DNA from: JAHJQQ01 sp032907525
GTDB lineage: Bacteria; Pseudomonadota; Gammaproteobacteria; Thiohalobacterales; Thiohalobacteraceae
DNA: 64,000 bases
Direction: 5' to 3'
Assembly (NCBI GenBank): GCA_032907525.1
Contig: JAJJPM010000077.1
Location: 39,534-103,533, forward strand
Shown: in pieces, positions 42,900 to 50,475 of the stretch
Numbering within the stretch: the first letter of the stretch is position 1
Layout: the number at the start of each line of letters is the position of its first letter
Position numbers and translations under genes: made by a program
The notes under the pieces: generated by a model
Seen by the model: the letters and a program-made list of their open reading frames with translations, nothing else
Told to the model about the DNA's origin: nothing
Databases searched by the model: none

Positions 42900-43996
42900 G
42901 CCGCCGCCCCGCCCGCATCGGGCAGCGGAAACAGGACCCGCACGCGATACAGCCCCTCGCGCTGATCCATTTCCAGGCGCGCCTCGGGACCGAAGGCGAG
43001 CTGCAGCCGCTCGCGGATGTTGTCGAGCGCCATGCGGTTGCCGGTGCCGCTGCGCCGGCGGGCCGGCTGCGCGGGCAGGGGGTTGCGCACCTCCAGGCGC
43101 AGCACGCCCCGGTTGTAGGTGCCGAGGATGTGCACCCGCCCGCCCCCGGCGGACGGCTCGATGCCGTGATAGACCGCGTTTTCCACCAGCGGCTGGAGGA
43201 TCAGCGCGGGGACGTGCGCCTGCAGAGGCAGGTTCTTGAGCGTCCAGTCCACGAGCAGGCGCCCGCCCAGGCGCTGCGACTCGATGCGCAGATAGCTGCG
43301 CGTGAAGTCCAGCTCCTGCTGCAGGGTCACGCGTTCGCGCATATCGCGCATGGTGACCCGGAACAGCTCCGCCAGATCCTGCACGACCTCTTCTGCGAGC
43401 GCCGGATTGCTCACCGTGAGCGCGGCGATGGTGTTCAGGCTGTTGAACAGGAAGTGCGGGTGGATGCGCGCCTGCAGCGCCTGCACACGTGCCTGCGCCT
43501 CCGCCTCGACCTGCTGCGCCCACTGGTGGCGGACATAGAAATAGCGCAGCACCATGCCGCTCAGCACCGCGCTGATGGCGAGGTTGCGCAGCACGAAATC
43601 GGCGTTGTCCACGCCGCCAGCGCCACCATCCGCCGGGCCGGTGAGCTGTACCGCCGCCCCGCTGAGCAGCACGGTCACCAGCAGCAGCGACAGGTAGCTG
43701 ATCAGCGCGGCGGCCGGGGCGCTGAGACCCGCCAGCCAGGGGCGCAGCACGCACAGCACCGCGGCGCTCGCCAGGGCGACCCACTGCACGAACAGCGACA
43801 CCAGGCCGAGCTCGCTCCACTTGTCCCCCTGCCAGGGCGAGGCCAGCACCAGGATGAAGGCCAGCAGCTGCGCCACCACGACCACGGCGAACACCATGCG
43901 GATGCCGCAGAAACTGGGCAGAAAGAAGGTCTCGCCCAGGGTCGGCGCCAGCGGCGAGCGGGCGCCCTGTCCGGTCATGCGGTTCGGTTTCGACAC
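42896..43996 (-). CDS. algZ: LytS-family sensor histidine kinase (AlgZ/FimS)
   Basis: This is a 366-residue membrane kinase with about four membrane segments in residues 30-155, then the His_kinase domain with ARIHPHFLFNSLNTIAAL and an N-box LILQPLVENAVYHGIE. As in AlgZ of Pseudomonas, the later ATP-binding boxes are weak (no clear GxGxG), although GTGNRMALDNIRERL is retained. It pairs with AlgR by overlap of the genes. It is divergent from argH. The ATG at 43996 is taken; the ATG at 43978 is an alternative. Confidence 0.92.
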   Translation of the reverse strand: MSKPNRMTGQGARSPLAPTLGETFFLPSFCGIRMVFAVVVVAQLLAFILVLASPWQGDKWSELGLVSLFVQWVALASAAVLCVLRPWLAGLSAPAAALISYLSLLLVTVLLSGAAVQLTGPADGGAGGVDNADFVLRNLAISAVLSGMVLRYFYVRHQWAQQVEAEAQARVQALQARIHPHFLFNSLNTIAALTVSNPALAEEVVQDLAELFRVTMRDMRERVTLQQELDFTRSYLRIESQRLGGRLLVDWTLKNLPLQAHVPALILQPLVENAVYHGIEPSAGGGRVHILGTYNRGVLRLEVRNPLPAQPARRRSGTGNRMALDNIRERLQLAFGPEARLEMDQREGLYRVRVLFPLPDAGGAAA

Positions 43997-44085
43997 TGCC
44001 TGATGCGTCCTCGCGCCACTGCCGGATCCGGCCGTGATTTGGTTATACTCGGCTGCCTTGCACCGTTGTCCATACGGAATCGACC

Positions 44086-45492
44086 ATGTCCAGCGACAAA
44101 TCCGCCACCCCCACGGGCAGCACGCTCTGGGGCGGCCGCTTCAGCGAATCCACGGACGCCTTCGTCCAGGCCTTCACCGCCTCGGTGGGCTTCGACCGGC
44201 GCCTCTACGCCTACGACATCGCCGGCTCCATCGCCCACGCGCGCATGCTGTCCAAGGTGGGCGTGCTGAGCGCGGACGAGTGCAGCGCCATCGTCGACGG
44301 CCTGACGGCGATCCGCGGCGAGATCGAGCGCGGCGAATTCGAGTGGTCGGTCGCCCTGGAGGACGTGCACATGAACATCGAGGCGCGCCTGACCGAGCGT
44401 ATCGGCCTCGCCGGCAAGAAACTGCACACGGGCCGCTCGCGCAACGACCAGATCGCCACCGACATCCGCCTCTACCTGCGTGACGAGATCGACCTGATCG
44501 CCGCCGAGCTGCACCGCCTGCAGACGGGCCTGCTGGACCTGGCCGAACGCGAGGCCGACAGCATCATGCCCGGCTTCACCCACCTGCAGGTCGCCATGCC
44601 GGTGACCTTCGGCCACCACATGCTGGCCTGGTTCGAGAACCTGGACCGCGACCGCGGCCGGCTGCGCGATCTGCGCAGGCGCATGAACGTCATGCCGCTG
44701 GGCGCCGCGGCGCTGGCCGGCACCACCTATCCCATCGACCGCGCCTACACCGCCGAGCTGCTGGGCTTCGACGCACCCGCCGAAAACTCGCTGGACGCGG
44801 TCAGCGACCGCGACTTCGCCATCGAGTTCTGCAGCTTCGCCGCGATTCTGATGACGCACCTGTCGCGCTTCTCCGAAGAGCTGATCCTGTGGACCTCGGC
44901 GCAGTTCGGCTTCGTCGACCTGCCCGACCGCTTCTGCACCGGCTCGTCGATCATGCCGCAGAAGAAGAACCCCGACGTGCCCGAGCTGGTGCGCGGCAAG
45001 ACCGGCCGCGTCAACGGCCACCTGGTCGCCCTGCTGACGCTGATGAAGGGCCAGCCGCTCGCCTACAACAAGGACAACCAGGAGGACAAGGAGCCGCTGT
45101 TCGACGCCATCGACACCGTCAAGGGCAGTCTGCGCGTGTTCGCCGACATGATGCCCGCCGTCCAGCCGCGGCACGAACGCATGCGCGAGGCCGCGCTGGC
45201 CGGTTTTTCCACCGCCACCGACCTCGCCGACTATCTCGTGCGCAAGGGCGTGGCCTTCCGGGATGCCCACGAGATCGTCGGCAAGGCGGTCAGGCGCGGC
45301 ATCGAGCTGGGCCGCGATCTGTCCGAACTCCCCCTCGAGGAGCTGCAGCGGTTCTCGCCCGCCATCGGCGAAGACGTGTTCGCGGTGCTGACGCCGGAAG
45401 GCTCCGTGGCCGCCCGCAACCACCTCGGCGGCACCGCGCCGGCGCAGGTGCGCGCGGCGGTCGCGCGGGCCCGGGCGCGGCTGGCGGGCTAG
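44086..45492 (+). CDS. argH: Argininosuccinate lyase
   Basis: This is the last enzyme of arginine synthesis; 468 residues. Fumarase/aspartase superfamily signatures are present: LWGGRFSESTDAFVQAFTAS at the start, HTGRSRNDQIATDIRLYLRD, GFTHLQVAMPVTFGHHM, and the signature loop GSSIMPQKKNPDVPELVRGK with the catalytic Ser. A TATACT at 44044-44049, 36 bases upstream, could be its -10 box, with no good -35. The neighbouring algZ reads the other way. Confidence 0.97.
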   Translation: MSSDKSATPTGSTLWGGRFSESTDAFVQAFTASVGFDRRLYAYDIAGSIAHARMLSKVGVLSADECSAIVDGLTAIRGEIERGEFEWSVALEDVHMNIEARLTERIGLAGKKLHTGRSRNDQIATDIRLYLRDEIDLIAAELHRLQTGLLDLAEREADSIMPGFTHLQVAMPVTFGHHMLAWFENLDRDRGRLRDLRRRMNVMPLGAAALAGTTYPIDRAYTAELLGFDAPAENSLDAVSDRDFAIEFCSFAAILMTHLSRFSEELILWTSAQFGFVDLPDRFCTGSSIMPQKKNPDVPELVRGKTGRVNGHLVALLTLMKGQPLAYNKDNQEDKEPLFDAIDTVKGSLRVFADMMPAVQPRHERMREAALAGFSTATDLADYLVRKGVAFRDAHEIVGKAVRRGIELGRDLSELPLEELQRFSPAIGEDVFAVLTPEGSVAARNHLGGTAPAQVRAAVARARARLAG

Positions 45493-45502
45493 GGTCCGCG
45501 CG

Positions 45503-48265
45503 CTAGTTCGCTGCAGCACGGTCCTCTCCGCCCGACCCCGGCGGCGCCAGTCTGAGGCGCGTGATGGCGCTGGCCGGCCGGCCCACGAAATAGCCCTGCA
45601 CGTAATCCACGCCCAGGCGCCGCAGCAGCTCCATGCATTCGGAGGTCTCGACGAATTCGGCAATGGTGCGTATCCCCATGCCGCGGGCGACGTCCACCAG
45701 CGCCTTCACGAACAGCTGATCGTCACGGCTGCGGGTGATGTCGCGGATGAAACTGCCGTCGATCTTCAGTGTGTCGACGTGCAGGTTCTTCAGATAGGAG
45801 AACGACGAGAATCCCACGCCGAAATCGTCCAGGGAGATGCGGCAGCCGAGCTGGCGGATGCGCGCGATGAATTCCGCGGCCTTGGCCATGTGCGCGCAGG
45901 CGGCCGTCTCGGTCACCTCGAAGGTCACGCGCCGCGGGTCGATGCCGGTCTCCCGCAGCTCGCTTTCTATCAGGATCAGCACCTCGTCATCGCCGACGGA
46001 CATGCCGGACAGATTGATGGAGATGCCGACGGCGGCGAATTCCGGCGGCAGTCCGGCCAGGTAGCGCAAGGCCTTGGCCACGATCACGCGATCGACCTGT
46101 CCGATGAGCCCGAACTGCTCGGCGGTCGGGATGAAATTGCCGGGCATGAGGCTGCCGCCGTCGCGGTCGCGCATGCGCACCAGCGTCTCGAAATGATGCA
46201 CCGCGCCGTCGACCAGCGCGGCGATCGGCTGGAAGGCGAGTTCGAACAGATCGTTCTCCAGCGCCTCGACGATGCGCGTCTTCCACGCCAGCTGCGTGCC
46301 CATGCGCTCGCGCGCCATGTCGCCCTCGGCATAGAACTTCGCGCGGTTGCGGCCCGCGTCCTTGGCCGCGTACATGGCCGTGTCGGCCTTGGCCAGCAGC
46401 TCGACGGCATCGCCGCCCGACGCCGGGAAGGGGACCACTCCGATGCTCGCCGACACCCGGAGCGCGCGGCCCTTGTGCAGCGGCCGGTGTTCGGCGATCG
46501 CCTCCAGCACCGCGCGCGCCTTGGCCTGCGCCTGCTGCGCATCCATGTCGGGAAAGGCCATGGCGAACTCGTCGCCGCTCAGGCGCGCCAGCAGATCCTC
46601 GTTACGGCACAGCCGGCCGAGGACGCCCGCGATCTGCACGATCAGCTCGTCGCCGACGGAATGGCCGGCGGTGTCGTTGACCAATTTGAGATGGTCCAGA
46701 TCGATCAGCATCAGAATACCCGACCGGTTGCGCGACTGCGCGTGGCGGATCTCATGGGCGAGGTCGATCAGGAAGCGGCGGCGGTTGGCCAGGCCGGTCA
46801 GCTGATCCTGATTGGACAGCACCGTGAGGCGCTCTTCGTCCTGCTTGGTCTTGGACACGTCGCGGGTGGTGCCGCGATAACCGTGGATGACACCGTCGCT
46901 CAACACCGGCATGCCGTTGAGGCGCAGGTACCGGCGCGCACCGTCGGGCAGGGTGACACTGCACTCGATTTCCTTGAAGGGATAGCAGCGGCGATCCTCG
47001 GCAGGCACCAGGCGCACCATGATCTCGGCGAGATCGTCGCGCGGAAACACCTCGGCGAGGGTGCGGCCCATGAAGCTTTCCGGCGTCATGCCCAGCGTCT
47101 CGGTGACGCCCGACGAGACGTAGACGAGGCGTCCGCCATGGTCGGTTTCCCACAGCCAGTCGGAGGAGCTCTCGGCGAAATCGTGGAAGCGCTGGCGATT
47201 GCGCTCCAGCTCCGCCTGCGAGGCGCTCAGATCGGCAAGCATGTGATTGAAGGAGTTGGCCAGCTGCCCGAGTTCGTCGCGGCGCCGTACCCGCACCTGA
47301 TGGGTGAGGTCGCCGGCGGCGATGTGGCGGGTCGCCTCGGCCAGCGCCATGATCGGACGGGTGAGCGTGGCGCGGCTGACGCTGATGCCGACCAGGGCCG
47401 CGATCAGGAGAATGAGCACGGCGATGAGAACGCCGCTCTTGCCCAGTTCCCGGTAGGGCGCCCAGTAGCTGTCGGCGGAATGCGCCAGCAGCGCGCGGGC
47501 GACCGTGGTCCGGCCGTCCGCCGCGAGCACCGGATAGACATGCCCGATGTAGCTGGCACCCCCGGCGTCGAAGCGCAACGGCGCGCGGCGCTCGTCGACA
47601 TAGCTCAGCTGCGCCAGATCCTCCGCGTCGACCGGCAGCGTCGCGCCCAGCAGCAGATTGCCGGAGTACAGTGCGATATCCGCGCGCAACAGCAGCTTCA
47701 GCTCGTCGACCGCGGCCTGCCGGATCTCCTCGCCCGTGACCAGCACGCCGATGGCGCCGCCGAGCGGGCTCTCGATGGGGATCGCGGTCAGCCGCAGGAA
47801 GGTGTCGAACACCATGGCGTTCCCGTAGGCGACGCCCGCGCCGTCACCCACCTGACGGACCAGCTGCTGCAGCGGCTCCGAAGCCAGCACCTGCGGCGAG
47901 GTGAAATGCGGCTTGCGGCCCTCGGCCGCCGCCGAACCGGGGCCGTGGCCCAGGAAAACCGCGAGCAGGTCGATGCCCGGGCGCGGATAGATGTCCTCCA
48001 GCATGCCGCGCAGCGTCGCCGCGTCGCCGGTCAGCGCGGCCGCCAGCAGCGCCGGTTCCCGGCTGACCCCGCGGGTGGTCGTCACCAATCGGTCGAAGGC
48101 GTGCTTCTGGGCCTCGACGAACACCCGCTGCGCGCGCGCCAGGTCACGGTCGATCTCGGCCTCGACATGGTTGCGGATCAGCAGATAGCCGGACAGACTG
48201 ACACCGGCCAGCACCAGGACCACCAGCATGACGACGAACAGCGTGTTCTTCTGGCTGATGTTCAT
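45503..48265 (-). CDS. Membrane GGDEF/EAL protein with HAMP and PAS domains
   Basis: This is a 920-residue protein. Membrane segments at about 8-28 and 290-313 enclose a periplasmic sensor domain. HAMP (about 315-368), PAS (about 385-500), GGDEF and EAL domains follow. The cyclase motif reads LSGDEFA, a Ser for the first Gly, which is sometimes tolerated. The phosphodiesterase domain has ETLVR in place of EALLR but keeps EVTET, SLDDFGVGFSSFSYL, LKIDGSFI and QGYFVGRP. It is probably a functioning cyclic-di-GMP phosphodiesterase, with cyclase activity uncertain. It starts 4 bases after the cupredoxin-like gene, suggesting the two work together. It is convergent with argH. Confidence 0.9.
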   Translation of the reverse strand: MNISQKNTLFVVMLVVLVLAGVSLSGYLLIRNHVEAEIDRDLARAQRVFVEAQKHAFDRLVTTTRGVSREPALLAAALTGDAATLRGMLEDIYPRPGIDLLAVFLGHGPGSAAAEGRKPHFTSPQVLASEPLQQLVRQVGDGAGVAYGNAMVFDTFLRLTAIPIESPLGGAIGVLVTGEEIRQAAVDELKLLLRADIALYSGNLLLGATLPVDAEDLAQLSYVDERRAPLRFDAGGASYIGHVYPVLAADGRTTVARALLAHSADSYWAPYRELGKSGVLIAVLILLIAALVGISVSRATLTRPIMALAEATRHIAAGDLTHQVRVRRRDELGQLANSFNHMLADLSASQAELERNRQRFHDFAESSSDWLWETDHGGRLVYVSSGVTETLGMTPESFMGRTLAEVFPRDDLAEIMVRLVPAEDRRCYPFKEIECSVTLPDGARRYLRLNGMPVLSDGVIHGYRGTTRDVSKTKQDEERLTVLSNQDQLTGLANRRRFLIDLAHEIRHAQSRNRSGILMLIDLDHLKLVNDTAGHSVGDELIVQIAGVLGRLCRNEDLLARLSGDEFAMAFPDMDAQQAQAKARAVLEAIAEHRPLHKGRALRVSASIGVVPFPASGGDAVELLAKADTAMYAAKDAGRNRAKFYAEGDMARERMGTQLAWKTRIVEALENDLFELAFQPIAALVDGAVHHFETLVRMRDRDGGSLMPGNFIPTAEQFGLIGQVDRVIVAKALRYLAGLPPEFAAVGISINLSGMSVGDDEVLILIESELRETGIDPRRVTFEVTETAACAHMAKAAEFIARIRQLGCRISLDDFGVGFSSFSYLKNLHVDTLKIDGSFIRDITRSRDDQLFVKALVDVARGMGIRTIAEFVETSECMELLRRLGVDYVQGYFVGRPASAITRLRLAPPGSGGEDRAAAN

Positions 48266-48269
48266 GGCG

Positions 48270-48989
48270 TCAGGTCCCGGGGCGGCCCGGATACAGCTGT
48301 TCGACGCCGGGCGGGGGCTGCGGCGCGCCGGTGCTGGGCGTGAAGCCTTTGACGGACACGCGGACATCCAGCGGCGGCGGAGCGGTCATCGCCCGGACCT
48401 CGAGGTGGCGGGTCTCGGCGCCGGGGGCCGCGACGCGAAGCCGCCATTTTCCCGGCGGCAAGCCGCCGAATTCGAACGGTTCGCCGGAGCCCACCATCCG
48501 CACCAGCGGCGTGTCCACCACGTCCACCCGTGCATAGCTGCGGGCGTGGATGCGGCAGAACCAATGCCAGTCCGCGGCCTCATCCATGATCAGGCTCGCC
48601 TCCCGGCCCGTCGCGGCCGGGCCCAGGCGCAGTTCCAGGGACTCGCCCCGGCGGGAATGGGGCGCACGCGAAAAGAGTTCGTGGTAGAGACCGTCCTCGC
48701 TGCGGAACCGCAGCCGGTCGCCGCGCTGGAGTACGAGATAGAGAGGCCGGAGCGCATTCCCGTGCAGCATGATGTCGTGGCGTGCCGGCGGCCGCGCCGG
48801 CAGGCGCTGCCCTTCCAGCGGAAAGAGCGCGACACTGACGGGGAGCCGCAACGGCTCGACCTGGGTGCCGAACGCCGCGGCCTGCTGCAGGGTCACCACG
48901 CCGCGGACCTCCGCCGACCCGGACGCACCCGCCGACAGGCACAGGCCGATGCCGAAAAGGGCGGTTGTGATATGTTTGCCTGCGCGCAT
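48270..48989 (-). CDS. Exported cupredoxin-like protein
   Basis: The protein has about 239 residues. The ATG at 48989 gives a signal peptide (HITTALFGIGLCLSAGASGSA). The mature protein has a plastocyanin-like region: EDGLYHELFS with a candidate first His ligand, and DWHWFCRIHARSYARVDVVD with candidate Cys and His ligands. The axial Met of classic blue copper proteins is not evident. A carboxypeptidase-regulatory-like beta region (FEFGGLPPGKWRLRVAAPG) follows. Similar proteins are often annotated as methylamine utilisation proteins. The operon with the membrane GGDEF/EAL protein suggests it supplies a signal in the periplasm; this is inference. Confidence 0.75.
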   Translation of the reverse strand: MRAGKHITTALFGIGLCLSAGASGSAEVRGVVTLQQAAAFGTQVEPLRLPVSVALFPLEGQRLPARPPARHDIMLHGNALRPLYLVLQRGDRLRFRSEDGLYHELFSRAPHSRRGESLELRLGPAATGREASLIMDEAADWHWFCRIHARSYARVDVVDTPLVRMVGSGEPFEFGGLPPGKWRLRVAAPGAETRHLEVRAMTAPPPLDVRVSVKGFTPSTGAPQPPPGVEQLYPGRPGT

Positions 48990-49109
48990 CGGTCGATGTG
49001 CTACTGCCGGATCCATCCCCCGTCGAGCCGGCGCCCGTCGAGACGGGGCGGTAGGCGTCGCGGCATGTCGGCTCGCAACCTCTCAGAGAAAGTGGAGCAA
49101 ATAAAAGCA

Positions 49110-49505
49110 ATGATCGTGCCCAGTGACGACAGCCTCGAGCGACTCCGCCGGCGCCTGGCGGATTTCGCGGCACACCGCGACTGGGACCAGTTCCATTCGC
49201 CCAAGAACCTGTCGATGGCCCTGATCGCGGAGGCCGCCGAACTGGTCGAGCACTTCCAGTGGCTGACCGAGGCGGCGAGCCGCGAACTCCCTGACCCCAA
49301 GCTGCAGGAGGTGCGGCTGGAACTCGCCGACATCCTGATCTATCTGGTGCGCATCGCCGACAAGCTCGGGGTCGACCTGATCGCCGCCGCCAATGACAAG
49401 ATCGAGCTGAACGAGCGACGCTACCCCGCCGACCGCGTACGCGGCGACGCCAGGCGGGCCCGCGAATACGCCCTGGGCGACCCCGAGGAGACGTCGGAAT
49501 CCTGA
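49110..49505 (+). CDS. MazG-like nucleotide pyrophosphohydrolase
   Basis: This is a 131-residue all-alpha NTP pyrophosphatase of the MazG/dCTPase type. Its motif is FHSPKNLSMALIAEAAELVE, where the ExxE glutamates bind Mg, followed by VRLELADILIYLVRIADKLG with the second ExxD pair. It probably hydrolyses non-canonical or excess dNTPs to clean the pool. The ATG at 49110 fits the family length and has GGAG 13 bases upstream; the ATG at 49065 is possible. It is divergent from the cupredoxin-like gene. Confidence 0.9.
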   Translation: MIVPSDDSLERLRRRLADFAAHRDWDQFHSPKNLSMALIAEAAELVEHFQWLTEAASRELPDPKLQEVRLELADILIYLVRIADKLGVDLIAAANDKIELNERRYPADRVRGDARRAREYALGDPEETSES

Positions 49506-49667
49506 CGTTCCGCCAGGCAAAAATCTCGCCAAATCAACTATTCCCAGCCTTTCCAGGGCCTAAAGCCGCGCTCTCCGCAGTCGCTATAGGGCGTGACGCA
49601 GGTCGCACCCCGCGCCGGCAGGCCGCCCGGGGTGCAGGACACCCCGCAATTCACGCCTGGAGCGCCC

Positions 49668-50468
49668 ATGAAGGAATACCTCGCCCTGGAGCAGGCCGTC
49701 GCCCTGATCGACGGCTGCCCCGACCCCATCCTGTTGTTCGACGCCGCCGACCGCATCGTGGCGCTCAACCCTGCCGCGCACACCCTGCTCTCAGGCGCAG
49801 CGGAACAACTGCCCGCCCATGCGGCCGGCGAGATCCACGCAGGCCCTTTGCGTGACCTGGTGACCGGTACCGGCACGCTGCGGTTCAGGGACGGCAACCA
49901 GGAGACGCGCCATTTCGTGCCCATCGACCTGCCGCTGCCGCCCGGTGCCGTGGCGGTCCGTGCCCGGCTGCTGCGCGACGTGTCCGACCGCGAGCGGCTG
50001 CAGGCCGCCCTGGACTCCCAGGCACTGCACGACCGCACGACCGGTGTTCTCAACCCGCGCGGTCTCATGGTCGCGCTGGAACCCCAGGTCTCGCGCTGCC
50101 GCCGCTACGACAGCCCGCTGGCCCTGGTCATGATGGATGCCTATGTAGAGCACGCCGAGCCCGCCTTCCTGGTGCAGCTGAGCAAGGTGCTCCGGGACGA
50201 GCTGCGCTGGGCGGACATCGTCGGCATCAGCGACGGCCGCGAATTCATCATCGTCCTGCCGGAGACCCGCCAGGCCGATGCGGTCCGGCTCACCGAAAAG
50301 CTCAGCGCGCGCCTGAGCCGCGAGTTCGAGGGCAAGGGCTCGCCCTGGGCAGCGTACGGCGTGGTCGAATGGCAGAAGACCGACAACGCCACCACGCTCC
50401 TGCGGCGGGCGCACGCAGCGCTCGACCAGGCCCGCAACGCGCGCGGCGGCGCGGCCGTGGCGCTGTAG
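49668..50468 (+). CDS. PAS protein with degenerate GGDEF domain
   Basis: This is a 266-residue cytoplasmic protein. The PAS domain covers about 5-105 (PDPILLFDAADRIVALNPAA). The region 118-260 follows the GGDEF fold (HDRTTGVLNPRGLMVALEP), but the metal-binding Asp segment reads MMDAYVEH and the active motif is replaced by SDGREF at 188-193. It should therefore not make cyclic-di-GMP and may act as a binding or regulatory module. The ATG at 49668 has GGAG 6 bases upstream. It ends 7 bases before cyaA, so a role in controlling adenylate cyclase is a reasonable guess. Confidence 0.83.
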   Translation: MKEYLALEQAVALIDGCPDPILLFDAADRIVALNPAAHTLLSGAAEQLPAHAAGEIHAGPLRDLVTGTGTLRFRDGNQETRHFVPIDLPLPPGAVAVRARLLRDVSDRERLQAALDSQALHDRTTGVLNPRGLMVALEPQVSRCRRYDSPLALVMMDAYVEHAEPAFLVQLSKVLRDELRWADIVGISDGREFIIVLPETRQADAVRLTEKLSARLSREFEGKGSPWAAYGVVEWQKTDNATTLLRRAHAALDQARNARGGAAVAL

Positions 50469-50475
50469 GCGGGAC

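Noticed and set aside
45779..48343. Very long open frame (over 850 codons) antisense to the GGDEF/EAL gene, and similar ones opposite trkH, ntrY, rsmB and hslU
   Set aside because: In GC-rich DNA long antisense frames arise by codon bias. Their products are low-complexity Arg, Gly, His and Gln mixtures without domains, while the opposite strand encodes clear families.
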